Below, piece by piece: positions 22,006-34,700 of a DNA stretch of 64,000 nucleotides. Within the stretch, counting starts at the first letter, position 1; the number at the start of each line of letters is the position of its first letter. Origin of the DNA: Zychaea mexicana (lineage: Eukaryota > Mucoromycota > Mucoromycetes > Mucorales > Lichtheimiaceae); the NCBI RefSeq assembly GCF_025766255.1, contig NW_026516664.1, positions 186,001-250,000 of the forward strand, in the 5' to 3' direction. A program made the translations under genes and the position numbers. The notes below the pieces were generated by a model. It saw only the letters and a list, made by a program, of their open reading frames with translations. It ran no database searches and was not told the origin of the DNA.

Positions 22006-24031
22006 ATGGCCGATTTTGCTGATTCTCTTATCAAGAATCTTGGCCTGCACGCAGCCCCACGACTCTCGTCGCCTGTCAACTTAAGCGACAAGATTGGACA
22101 ACTTGGCGAGACCTTGCGCTATGCTCGTACATCCTTGTCGCTTGCGTCCTTAAGTCAAGCTTTGATCGGTAGTCCTGCAAGTACCTGTGAAGATACCGCA
22201 GCAGAATCATCTACCGCCACTGCTCCAGTAACACCACCTGCGCCTGAACACGCCAAGGGACGCTTGTCTATCAACTTGACAGAGGCTCGCAATCTTACCA
22301 TTGCTGATCCCACTAAAGCAGACATTTACTGTCTTGTCCAGTACGATAAAAATGTATTTTCAACTAATGACCAAGTAACTCACGACAATGACGGCAACAA
22401 TAGCAGCAGCGACCAACAACAACAACGAACAGCACCTACAGCCAGTATCCCTATCCCTAACGCTTCACAACGACGTCATGTCGATGTGTTTCAATTGGCA
22501 ATGGAAGTGAGCTGTCCTAAATGGCGTTACAACGCAACCTTGTAAGTACTAGTCGACTTTTTCATGTTATTCTCGGTTTATGTTTTTTTTTGACACAGTT
22601 CTAAATTTGGATTAGCGACGTGTGCAACGACAATGACGAACTGATTGTTCACATTTATGACCGTGGCGACCGTCTGCCGAATGGTGACGATCGTTTTTTG
22701 GGTATGATCTCCGTCAAACCTTCGTTAGTTCCCAAAAAGATGTTTGATCAGTGGCATCGGCTTGTGCCACGCGCAGATGAAGCTTCTCAAGCTTACGACG
22801 GCAAGGTCACTGGCGAATTACGCTTACAAATAGAATATACCACTGTGGGTCCTGTAAGTTAACCTTTATATAGTAATAAATGGCCGGGCTATTTTATACT
22901 CTTACTAAATGGCTCTAATGAATGTTCTAGGCAAAACTGACACCAGAGGCCTTCCGCACTGTACGAATGATTGGCCACGGCTCGTTCGGCAAAGTATACC
23001 AGGTCGTTAAACGCGACAGCAAGCGTACCTATGCCATGAAGGTGTTATCAAAGAAGCTGCTGATTGCCCAGAACGAAGTCACTCATACCATAGCTGAACG
23101 CAACGTGATGATCCGGACCATATCCAATCCGTTTATTGTTACGCTCAAATTCAGTTTCCAGACCGCTGATCACTTGTTCCTGGTCATGGATTATGTGCCT
23201 GGTGGCGAATTGTTCTCTTACCTGCAACGGGAGCACTACCTCAACGAAGATCGTGCACGGTTCTACGTTGCTGAACTCGTATGCGCGCTTGAACATATCC
23301 ACATGCACCAAGTCGTATATCGTGATCTGAAACCCGAAAACATCTTGCTGGATGCACAGGGGCATATCGCCCTTGCGGATTTCGGACTATCCAAAGAACT
23401 TAAGCGAGCGAACGAGACGACTACTACATTCTGTGGCACGTCAGAATACCTTGCACCTGAGATGGTGCGGCAAGAACCATACACGCAGGCCGTTGACTGG
23501 TGGAGCTTAGGCATATTGCTCTATGAACTGCTTGTAGGCGGCGCTCCTTTTCATTCTGTGCATTTGGACGTGCTTTATCGCAAAATTTGCAAAGCACCGC
23601 TCAAGTTTCCCGCACAACCTTCTGTATCGCCGGAAGCCAAGGATTTGATTGCCCAGCTCCTTGATAGAAACCCTGCCACACGCGTTGGTGCTGAGCAAGT
23701 CAAGGCACACCCATTCTTCAGGAATATCCAATGGGATTTGATCGCTCAAAAACAAGTCAGACCTCCTTTTAAACCTGTGCTAGCAAACCAACGACAGACA
23801 TCTTCTTCATCATCGCTCCAACCACCATTCACCATGAAGCAACCACCATCATTCCTTGCCGTACGAAAGAACGCCACAAGACCCTCATCACCACTTAGCT
23901 CATCCAACCAGTCCGCATTCAGAGGGTTCAGCTATGTTCGTGACGACACCGCAAGTATTGCTAGCAGCCGACGTACAGTGGCTTCTTCTTTATTCTCGGA
24001 TGATGAAGATGACGACGATTTTTGGTCATAA
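22006..24031 (+). CDS. SCH9: AGC protein kinase with C2 domain, SCH9 type
   Basis: Exons 22006-22541, 22616-22853 and 22931-24031 join in frame to 624 residues. An N-terminal region is followed by a C2-like domain (GRLSINLTEARNLTIAD to GELRLQIEY, about 86-250), then an AGC kinase. The kinase has GHGSFGKV (273-280), Lys295, YRDLKPEN (Asp390), ADFG (407-410), the T-loop TFCGTSEYLAPE (Thr424 is the PDK1-type site) and DWWSLGILLYELL. The tail carries a hydrophobic motif FRGFSY (588-593, Ser592), the TORC-type site. C2 plus AGC kinase is the SCH9 arrangement, a TORC1 effector controlling growth and stress resistance in yeast. Every catalytic residue is present. The acidic end is SDDEDDDDFWS. Confidence 0.92.
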
Positions 24032-25634
24032 TGTGTATAGTTTTTGCTTTTGCTTTTCCCTCATTCATCTTTACATGCACTTTTTTTTTCTTTTGTATAT
24101 ATGTTTTCTTGTCTACTTTTTTATATGATACCTCTTCATTTTTTGGGTTTTTTTTAGTATTCTATGTCTTCTTCTGTATCCAGAGTTGTACTGTAATGAG
24201 GAATAGAGTATTGTTAATGATCCATGCAAACATCTAAACCCCACTGCCATGTAGCCACTCGGCAATTTTTGTCTAATAAACGCTAGCGTAAACGCCTTCT
24301 ATGTCGTATGTAACTTAGTCAAAGGTGGTATCTTTTCACAAGGAGGAAATTGGGCTCTAAAAAATGACCATTGTCATTACTGCAGCTATTATGGTGCATT
24401 GCTCGCCGTTGGTGATGGCTAAGAGTATGTCTCGCTAATTTGTAATCATATCTCTGGCCTTCGTCGTGCTTCGTGAACAGACAGTTAGTCCCGATTGCAT
24501 GTTCCAGGGGTTATTCTCTCTCGTCGAATACGCCGTTCAGTACCGCTACTAGGGCAGTGAACCGGTTTTCTAGCGCTGCTAGTCGTGCTGTTGTATTGTG
24601 CAAACGTATACTGAGAATACTTTCGGTCAGACTTTTAAAGTGCTGTATTAGTACACCCTGCAGAAACTTGCCTAAGTGCGTCATGAAGAAAATTACTGAG
24701 TTAATTCAGTGTTTTTTTGAAGAGACCGAGTGTACGATTAACTATATATACTAGTTGCAGAAACATATACAGCAGCGGGCAGATCTGATGCTAGCATTAG
24801 CAGCAAGTATAAATATTGTAGTGCAGATTTTGGTGGTCATTTAAGTATGTAGATACATGTGCCAACCGAAGGGGTCAATGTGGGACTTCGAGAACGATGC
24901 TAACAAAAGATACTCGTTCTCTATACCCGAAAATTGTAACGACCAATCGATAGCCTTTGATGAAACGACCCATCTACACCAGAAACTCGTAAATCTACCT
25001 ACAAGAGCTACTGTGACTTACTCATTTTCTACATATATTGCTTATCGATTGGAGATGAGACTATTTAGTTCTTACAGCTTACTATGTATAATATCACTGA
25101 TTTATGTAACACGTGAACATTAGGGAAAAATACTCAGGTATCCCAAATACGCTGGTTAGCCATGTACAGCACAGATGATAAAGCGCGCCATACTTAACTT
25201 TTACGCATCTTCGCTGTATAAAGCGAGTGCTTATTATGGTTTCCATTGTATTTATAATCATGAATTATATACATCTGCAGATGGCTGTCCCATAAGCAAT
25301 GTTAACTTTTAGTGGCAAATAACATATGGTTCAGAGCGACACTGTCTTAGTAGCAATGTTATATCGTAACAAAATGATATATGAAGAACATATGTATAGG
25401 AGAGACCAACATACAGTAACATTTTGAGAGAATTAAGTCATAGCTTTGTTTGCCACGTTTCCTTTATAAAAAAATGGATGTTTTTTATAAGAGTAGCATA
25501 CAAATTACATTAGCACTAGAGTATCTGTGTAAAGGATTGTTAAATATTTTTGGTAAGTCAAGCTTGTCTGGGTATGCGAAATAGTGGGTTTTTTTTAGTT
25601 TCTTTCTATATCTGGGATATACATAGCAGCCATT
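24032..25634. other. Gene-poor AT-rich spacer
   Basis: About 1.6 kb without a supportable gene. On the minus strand near 24530-24600 a short coiled-coil-like stretch (ARLAALENRFTALVAVLNG) could be a dead transposon fragment. Otherwise only short AT-biased frames were seen. Confidence 0.4.
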
Positions 25635-27251
25635 CTAAGTCGAAGGTTCCTCAACAGGCTTTTGTGCAAAACATACACCGTAGGACCACATGGCATCTGG
25701 TTGTTTTTTCATCTCAATGCCAAGTTCCTTGACAAATGCAGGCCATTCTTCGGAAGGAATGTTTAGAGCTTTAGACAAAATGGGCTCTGCACCGGTAAAG
25801 ATGCAACAAATGTCATGGATAAACTCGCGTGTCAATTGGTCTTGTTTAGCTATAAAAAGTACAAAGTAATAAGTACACAGTCAGCATCATGCACACGATA
25901 CAATTTGAACGTTTAAAGTAGAGAAATTTACCTAAATAAATGTCTTTGAGTTCTTAGTGAATAATGTTATAGTTGACGCTGGCCATGATCTTATCCATCT
26001 TTTGAGAAACAAACGGTTCTTGCTTTCGCTCATACATCATGTCGATAACTAATCGTTACATGACTCGGGTTCATTAATACATTCGATAAGGAGATGACGC
26101 CAATGATAAGCACTCTGCCCTGTATATTTTGTTGACGCTACACTTACATGCTTGTCCAGCCTTGTTTACAAACTCATTTCCTTTCTCCTAATTTATACAA
26201 TTAGAAAAGACAAACCAAAACGCCGATTAGAAACATTTGCATGCATGTGTGCGTCGTTGACCTTTGACAAGCAAACATTGTCCTTAAGCCATCAGAAAAA
26301 ACAACTTTGGCTTACCAGCATGCCGGCTTCAACAGATTGAGCACATCCGCCAGGCTTTAGAATACGATACACTTCACGCCACATGGCAGGCCATTTGGTC
26401 CTTACGCAAACCGATCAGTAGCAAACGCACATAGACAAGATCAAAAGAGTTATCAGGGTATGGTAAACCTTCCATAACGTTGGCAACCTTGAATTCAACA
26501 TTAGTCGGTCGAATTTCTTTGGGAAACACGTCGACCATATCTACGCCTACGCATTGTGCGTTTGGATTTTCCGTTGCGAAGTCCTGAGTTTTGTGACATC
26601 CAAAGTAAGAAAAGGTATTAGACCCACTCTTTGGGTTTTTTTCGGCCATACTTTTTTTCCTGGATGTTGTCTTTTTGTCTTACCATAATCCAAGTCCCTG
26701 GTCCACAGGCCAAGTCTAAGACTTTTGCACCTTCATCAAATGGCGTAGGAATGAGTGGGATACCCTTTGCTACGACATTGCTGTTTGTGAATAATAATAA
26801 AAAACGAGAATGATATCGTTAGTATAACAACTTAAGATCCTCAGTTGCATCTTTCCTTGTACGTATGCAATCTGTGCTCACTGTGTCGGAGAGAACGAGA
26901 GAAAAGAAGAGCTTACCCTTCCAAAAATGTTTTCAACGCAAAGTGTTGCTATTATTGTAATAATAATACTTTTTCAGTAATTTATGCCTTCAATTGAACT
27001 AGAAATTTGTGCATAATACATACGCCGATCAAACGGTCCATCTCTTCGTCATCATTAGGAAACCAATATGTCGAGTTGGAAATTTGATGGATACGACGTC
27101 TGACGCTCGAATTATTAGAAACAGTATGTTGCTGACTTTCGTCAATTGTGCCTTCCTGTTTAGAAGAGGTCGCGGTCGTCGTCGTAGATGCGGACCGAGG
27201 GGTAGGTGTGGCTGAGGATGATTTTCGCTTCGATGATAGTTTATTGCCCAT
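25635..27251 (-). pseudogene. SAM-dependent methyltransferase gene with two lesions
   Basis: Seven exons can be joined: 27024-27251, 26917-26948, 26684-26780, 26316-26583, 26148-26187, 25932-26048 and 25635-25849. They encode about 331 residues. MGNKLSSKRKS and a Ser/Thr-rich tail precede STYWFPND. Motif I is VLDLACGPGTWIM, then VGVDMVDVFP, NVEFKVANV and FDLVYVRLLLIGL, a class I methyltransferase related to fungal LaeA-like and stress-associated families. Two breaks occur. One base too many in the TTT at 26394-26396 shifts the frame just before PAMWREVYRILKPGG, and a TAA at 25954-25956 follows KIMASVNYNIIH. Exon lengths sum to a whole number of codons only if one base is removed. It is either a recent pseudogene or a good gene with two sequence errors. 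MGNKxS could be myristoylated, but that is untested. Confidence 0.65.
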
Positions 27252-27883
27252 TTTCTCTACACGCATGTGCACAGTACACACACACAAAGGAGTAAGTTGA
27301 AAGGGGAAGGAAGAGTGGGAAAAGAAGGGTTTGGGACGCACATTATTCCAGATGAGTTAAATATACCAATAGTCGCTTCACCGCGCTCGGAATCCGAATT
27401 GTCTTACAAAAACTTTATCGTCTCATTAAGTCAAATACCGTATGTATGACGCACCAGCAAACAAGAAACTGGTAAAGACAATAGCATAGAACTGGGATGT
27501 GGTTGTATGCTTAGCACATCGATGAGGGTTGACGTACATGCAGGCTAATTAAAAGTCTAAAAGCAAACAAAGTGTCAAGCGATGCGCATCTCTTGACTAT
27601 ATTGTACTTACTGCAGTGAACTCAACCCTTGTTTGTAAACACACCGAACATAACCAAGAATCGATCATCAAGATTCATCTCAGATGGTGGCACAAAAAGT
27701 CTTTTTTCCCTTATCATTCGTATGCTTACAATAATATATGGGAAATGCAGCACGAGAATATATCCGCCTGATGCTGAGTTGAGAGTGACGACACCTTTTC
27801 TTTATTATGCAGTAACATTTTACCGTGCAGCACCTAATTCATCTACAACAAGATGGCCTGCTTTCATACCTAATACATAGTGT
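27252..27883. other. Intergenic region
   Basis: Upstream of the methyltransferase and downstream of the stress-protein gene, both on the minus strand. No gene or repeat was recognised. Confidence 0.45.
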
Positions 27884-29331
27884 TTAGTTTAAAAAAAAAA
27901 TGCCAAGTTTTAGGAAGTCTCCCGTGATGTAGAAAAAAAACCTACTTTCGCTGAGAGCGGCAGCATGGGCTGCCGACTTTCTCTTTGATTTATGTTTCCT
28001 TTTCTTATGGTATCGAATCACTGAGACAGGCACGGGAGCCTTGTGGAGTAGGTACGTGGATACAGATCCCATGAGCATTCTAGATCATTACCTTTTGTGT
28101 TAACGATTTTGACAGGTCATCATCTTAAAAAGGTTTATCCACCAAATGTGCGCTATTTTCCTTTGATGAATTGAAATCAATATTTACCCTTTCATAGTGC
28201 TACGTCCCCGGCAACCGCACACAACCATTGTCACTGGTAATTCGTTAATCTATTTATATTGATTTTAACATGCAATCCAGGAGTTACTGTTAAGACAACA
28301 ATAATAAGGCGAAAGGTTGTTGTTAATGATACCAAATTGTGTAAAACCTCCCGAACATGACCACGAGTAGCCACTGTCACCAGCTTCACGTTAAAGAGAA
28401 GCATATGGCTTAACAACTGTTTTGCTCTCGCATTAAGCGTTTTCGAAACACCTTGTAGCTGTTACACATCATTCATATTATTAGTATTACCTTCACATGC
28501 GCTCCAAATTACAATTAATTGGCTTACCACTTTTGCTGGAGTCATGTCTAATTCTGCCAAATCTTGCTCTTGGCTTACTACAGTAACAACGTGGATCTCA
28601 TCATGGTCACGTAACATCGTTCCCATTGTCCACTCCATCGCTGAACGGCTTTCCTTACTAAAATCGCTGGCTACGAGATACACACGTGGTTTGCGATGTG
28701 GCTTTTGCTCTGGCGTGGATTGTCCGTAATACTGACTCAAAGTGACACGATCAGCCTGTTCGTTGCCTATGGGCTCTGTAAACACAAGTCGTCGATGAAA
28801 ACGTTGTGTAGATGACGACGAAGAGGAGGCGGTGCTGTTGAGACGATTTGATACTGGCTCGGGTGATGGGATATGTCGATTACGCTCGGTTGTTTTCAAT
28901 AGCTGCTTATCCACAATTAAATCTTCTTCTTTGTCTACTTCTTGCAATTCATGTTGATGTTCCTTGAGTTCTTTAGAGAGCATATCGATTTGAGAAGCAG
29001 AGGATAATGATGCTGATGACGTTTCGCCTTCATCTTCGTCCGAGCTCGATGACGAAGATAGCACTGTTGGCGTTTTATTGCGCATCAATGGCGACAGTCT
29101 GTTTTGATCTGGTTGTGGATGGGTGATGGTAGCTTGTGGGACAGCTTCATCTTTTGAGTCGACTTGGTTAAGCTCATCAAACTCTTGTTGTTCGCTAGGT
29201 GATCGTGGTAGTAGCGGTTGACTTGGCGAAATGGTGACAGCGGGTGCAATCTGCTGAGTGTGATCATCATTGATAACATTGTTATCGTGCTTGTGGTGAT
29301 GGTGGTGATGACGATGAAGTTTGCTTCTCAT
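27884..29331 (-). CDS. Universal stress protein (USP/UspA domain) with long disordered N-tail
   Basis: Exons 28528-29331, 28333-28458, 28188-28249 and 27884-28079 join in frame to 395 residues. The ATG at 29331 starts a His-rich patch (HRHHHHHHKH) and about 200 residues of Ser/Asp/Gln-rich sequence. The USP domain begins at PRVYLVASDFSKESRSAMEW and DEIHVVTVV. It ends with VTMVVCGCRGRSTMKG|MLMGSVSTYLLHKAPVPV, which carries the ATP-binding G-x2-G-x9-GS pattern. ATP-type USPs bind nucleotide and act in stress responses; fungal roles are poorly defined. The C-terminus is strongly basic (KKRKHKSKRK). The last codons after ALSE could belong to a retained intron (GTAGGT at about 27939), so the exact end is uncertain. 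Confidence 0.82.
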
Positions 29332-29529
29332 GTGGATAAGAACAATTTGAATATGGTAAAAAGAAGAGAAAAAACCGCAGCTTTATACAAATGTTCCCTT
29401 CAACCTCCCTTGTCATTCCAATCTATGCGACCCCCTCCTGATAAGCACACGGCATAAAAGCAAAAACAACTTGTTTCAGATGGAGAACAATTTTTATTAC
29501 ATGGCAATTGGAGCGTCCCTTAAAACAAT

Positions 29530-30412
29530 TTAGAACGAATCAGTGGCAGAGAACTCAAAGACAACAGCCTTGCCAGTGAGCTTCTTGTACACAGCAGAGA
29601 ACGTATCCAACTTGTACTCCAACGAGGTGGCATCCTTGGCATCCAAGAAACTAATCAATTATAAAAAGCGCATATATCAGCATCCGTGTATACTCTTTCA
29701 ATCGCTCCCACTTAAGACTATATAATCAGTAAAGGTCACTTACACCTTGATGGTCTTGGAACCGTCAACCTTGACACGGGTGCGCTTGCCAACGATCTCG
29801 GAAGGATTGCAGAGGTCTTCCAAGAGGGCATCGTGGACAGCAGACAAGGTGCGGGATCTGGGACGAGGCTGCTTGGGGTTATCGCGACGCGAGGGCTTGG
29901 GGAGGATACGGCGCTGAGCAACGAAAACGACGTGGCGGTCAGAGAACTTCTTCTCCAATTCGCGGGTCACTCTGTAAGAAAAGAAAAAACAAACAAGCAC
30001 GGAGTTAATCAATCATATCGAGACAAAACAAAAGCGTTTTTTGCAGCATGCCCTATTTTCTTTTCTAATTACCTAGCCTGGATCTTGGTCCATGCCTTCT
30101 GGGAAGGAACGGGGACGAAGATGACGATGGCCTTCTTGCCACTGCCAACCTCAACCTATGATAAAACCAAACAAAGTCAAGTCTTTAATATTCTTGCCCA
30201 CGACGAGTTCCTTCTTTTCTTTTGCCGTAACAGTTGTTTAAGTATATTGAAGAGTAGTTTACCTCCTTAGCGGTGGTGATTTGAAGGGGACGCAAGTCCT
30301 TCTTCAACTCGGGAACGTTGTTCTCCAAGTCAACGAGAGCTTGAGCGACGGTAAGCTCGAATTCGGTCGTGGGCTGTGCACCAGCGATCTTGGTAATCTT
30401 GTGAGAAGCCAT
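29530..30412 (-). CDS. RPS7: 40S ribosomal protein eS7
   Basis: Exons 30263-30412, 30073-30155, 29744-29971 and 29530-29650 join in frame to 193 residues, the usual eS7 length. The ATG at 30412 gives [49 protein letters not shown] and [16 protein letters not shown] are near-invariant eS7 blocks, as is the end KAVVFEF. eS7 is a small-subunit protein needed for 18S rRNA maturation. Three introns in a short gene and a purine/pyrimidine-rich leader fit ribosomal protein genes. A TTCTTACAG just before the start codon and a GTAAAT at about 30472 suggest a leader intron, which is inference. Confidence 0.96.
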
Positions 30413-31723
30413 GCTGTGCTGTAAGAATGCAAGAGAGAAAGAGAAAGAGAGAGGGTCAAGTCAGAATTATTTACCATCTTTTACGAATGTTGAAATTGGC
30501 CCATTCATAATTTTTTTTCTTCTCTCCTCATATAGTTTCCACCCATCCATCCATCTATCCATCCAACTTCGTTCATCTATTCTTTAATTGTTGCATCCAT
30601 CGTCTCTAGGGCTTTTGTCGCTATCGTATTTCCCGTTTCCCCCTTTCACCATCCCACCTTAGTGTTATACGTACACGACGCGATAGAAAGGGAGGATTCA
30701 ACCAGTTCTGCCCTCACAGCCATCTTCGAATACGAGGCGGAGTTTTTAATATTTGTCGGCTCTTTTTTTTCAAGCCATCGGCCAGCGCTGTGGAGTTCTT
30801 TGACAGGATCTGTCAAACTCCCACCACCAACGGTTATGGCAGCATCACTGTTTTTTGAAATATTCGTGTTGATATTAGATGGCATCGGAATTCCTAGTAT
30901 AATCTTTAAAAATGATATAGCCCCCAATCCATATTATATAATTCCTTAGTATGAGTTACCATAAGGGCTACAACTGCGGTATCTATAAGACACAGAGAAT
31001 AGATAGGCTTTTTTCTTTAGTTTTATCGGTAGTATACAGGCTATAAAAACATATAAACCAAATTATGCGCGAATTGTGTATGGTCAAGCATAAACTGCTT
31101 GCGCTGATATAGCACCATTCCATTGTTCTGCTTTATCATGAATCCAAACGGTACAGTATAGGCAGCACCATAAAAAAGCTTATCCAGATCAAGTACGAGA
31201 GTTATCCGTATCAATTGTCTTCCAGATTTTTCATATCCTCAACCAATACCATCCAATATGTCTGAACAACTGCTCAATCGTCGACCGACGGACTTATCAG
31301 GAAAGCATCACTTATAAGTGCACGCTATTAAAGTTGACAAACCTTTACGGGTACATACATTTATACTCATCATCCTTCTTTTAAACTGCTTACACTTGGA
31401 AAACTGTTAAAATCTATTTCGCACGCATGTACAGTACAGTCATATGTACTACTCCCTTCATCAGCTGGAGCTTAATTTGTTTTCTTTGTAACTGTATTCA
31501 TACTACTGGAAATTTCCGTCTACTGTACCATTACTCACACGTACTTGACGGAATGGATACATACCTCGTATCCAGCAGGAAAATGGGGTACATACTTTGG
31601 ACATCGTTAATCTTAAATCTAGAAGGCTCTTTTGAGCAAACAGTTGAAATAGAAGATAAATGATAAACGATATCTTCTCTACTTTATTACTATTAAGAAA
31701 GGGATCAACTACTACAACTTTTT
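30413..31723. other. Intergenic region, eS7 promoter plus AT-rich DNA
   Basis: The first 200 bases hold GA- and CATC-rich repeats and the probable eS7 promoter. A minus-strand frame at 30646-30927 has fairly balanced composition (contains GGGSLTDPVKELHSAGRWLE) but no family I know. It could be a gene fragment or chance. The rest is AT-rich with nothing recognised. Confidence 0.4.
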
Positions 31724-34700
31724 TTATAAAATATCTACAAGTTCATGCTTGGCCTTAGCGAGAGCAAGAAGACTATCAAATTCTCCAGAGTTTTTGCACA
31801 TTTTGTAGAACACAGTATCTGGGTTCCTGATCAGTTCGAGTGGGCTATACAAAGTACACAAAGAAGATTGTCAGTTTTTTAATTCTCAAAAAGCAAAAAA
31901 ATAGCTTAGTATATCTTACCTTTCAAATTCAACAATTTGTCCTTGATCCAGTACCAAGATACGGTCATACTCAATGACCGTATGTAATCGATGGGCAATA
32001 CATAAAATGGTGCTTTCAGCAAACTCGGTCGCAATTGTTTTTTGGATAGCCTTGTCGGTCTGGAAATCTACACTGGCAGTAGCTTCATCCATCAAGACCA
32101 AGCACGAACGACGGAGCAAGGCTCTTGCCAAACACAAAAGTTGTCGTTGACCCTGCGAAAAGTTCTTGCCTCCTTCGCTCACAGATGTTTCCAGATCACG
32201 GAAGACATTTGCGTTGACTGCTTCTAATTCATCGGTATCAAAACTGTTTTCGTCTGACGGTAGTAAATGAACACGTTTTAGAGCTCTAAAGATATCATCG
32301 TCACTGAATTGTTCAAATGGATCCATGTTGGAGCGCAGTGTTCCAGAAAAGAGTGTGGGATCTAAACATTTGGATTAGAGTTATAAAATTCATCGATTCC
32401 ACATACTTTTTTGTTAAATATATCGATCATCAATAGTGTATTTAGGTTATCTACCTTGAGGAATAATAGTAAGACTGCCACGCAAGTCTTCGGTACCAAT
32501 ATGCTTGATATCCAAATCATCAATGACAATACTACCGCGTGTAGCTTCGACAAATCGAAAGAATGACAGAGCAAGCGTGGATTTACCACTACCTGTACGT
32601 CCGACAACACCAATCTTTTCTCTAGACTTGACAGAGAAGCTCAAACCTCTCAATACAGGATCTAGATCAGGCGCGTAGCGGACTTCAAGGTCATTCACTT
32701 CGATACGACCTTCGGATGGCCACTAGATAATGTTATTGTAGGAGTTAGCAAACGAACTCTTCATTTAATCCTTTGAATTTCCTATTTGATCAACATACCG
32801 ACGATGGTGGTCTAACATCAGTGATAGTAGCAGCCTCTTGATCCATCTCCATGAACTCAACAACACGCTCAACACCGTTGAAGCTCATTTCCAAGCTGGT
32901 GTAGCGTCTGATACCCCAGAACATCTGATAACAATGAATCGTCATTAGTAAAGACAAGATTATCAAGTGCGAAGATGAGCACCAAGTATGAAAGTTCATT
33001 ACTTACATAATTAGAGAAACTCAAGACAAAACTCAAGCAGAAACCAGCAGCTGACGCATCCAAATGATCCAAGCTGGAAAGGATAATCATTCCAACAACA
33101 ATGCTGATAATGGCACCAAGAATGGAGAACTGAGTGCTCACCCAACGGTTCAAGGACCAGACATAGTAGTACGGTCGCGCATTGGTGTCCACTCGTTTCA
33201 GCATTTCTTGCATAAACTGGCGGCTCACACCAAAGGCACGGATCGTAGCAACACCCACGATCGTTTCGGAAAAGTGACTGAAAAGCGGTGAGCGAGACAC
33301 GGAGTCCATTCGTTTAAGTTCTCGCGAAGTAGAGACAAACATGGCTCCAACAGCAAGACTGAGCACAACAATGATGACTATTGGGAAGAAAAAGATGGGA
33401 AGGACGAAAGTTATCACAACGACAATGGAGAGAACTTCAAGCGCAGTGATGAGAAAGTTCAACATGTCGCTGGGAATGTTTGAGTCGATGGTTTCAAAGT
33501 CCTTGGAGAAGCGGTTGAGGATACGGCCCACGGGTGTAGTGTCGAAAAATCGTAAAGGCGCACGGAACACGCGTTGCAATAAACCCTCGTAGAGTTTGCG
33601 ACTCGCTCGCAGACCACCAAAGTATATCAGGACAAATCGCAGAGTACCAATAAAAATGTTAGAGCCCGTAATCAATATATAGATGCCCAAATAGAACTTG
33701 ACGCCTCTTGCTCCAGATTCTTCTCCTTCAAGGGCATGGAATCCAGACGGTGAAGACGACAAGAAAACTGGTAGGTAGCCGAATGGTTGCTGTTTTTGTA
33801 GCGTCATGCTGTGAACGCTTGATGAATTGGAGGCTTGAGTCCAGACCTTGACCCACCAGATTTCTGCAATATCCAGCGCACGAGCTCCAAACACGGCTGC
33901 GATGAAAACGAACCAAAAGAAATAGCTGCCGACCATTGCCCAATACATCTTGTACAGTCTCATTTTGACTTTTCCAGTGAATCGAGCTTTGAAAAGAGAG
34001 GAGAATTCGAACCATTTTTAAAATGCATTAATAAACTCTTGCAACTTCTACTTGAAAACGAAACAAGACTTACCCTCTTCCTCGATCAATGCACGGGGCT
34101 TTTTTTGACTAGTCTCTGCAGCGGTAGGTTCGCTGGTGGAAGTACTTGCCGTGGTATCAGTAGTGGGCTCTGTTGGGATCTCATCTTCAATAGGTTCTTC
34201 TTGATCTTCGTGTTCTTCGTCCATGATAGTCGCCAAAGACCCCGACTGTCGAAGTTCTGCTGGAGTACCAGCAATGTCTGTACGGCCGCCACTAACATGT
34301 ACTAAATAGGCAGTACCGTTCAAACAAAGTTTGACATGATGCGTAATTAAGATACGAGTACGTCCTTTCATGAGTGGACCCAAAAGACACTTGTCATAAA
34401 GATGCTTAGCAGTATGTGCTAATAATATTCAAACGAGGGAAAATAAGGTTTTTAATGATTAACCGTGTTGAGAATAACAACAGCTGTACGCTTTTAAAAA
34501 AATACCTTTCTTACCATCAACAGCACTGAGGACATCATCCATCAATACATTTTTTGCTCGAGAATAAGCTGCTCTGGCCAAAGCGACGCGTGCCTTTTGA
34601 CCACCGGAAAGTGTAATGCCTTTTTCACCGATCTCGGTCATATCACCGTCTTCCAAAATAGACAGATCCTTGTCCAATGCACAAGCCGTAAGCGTGGCTT

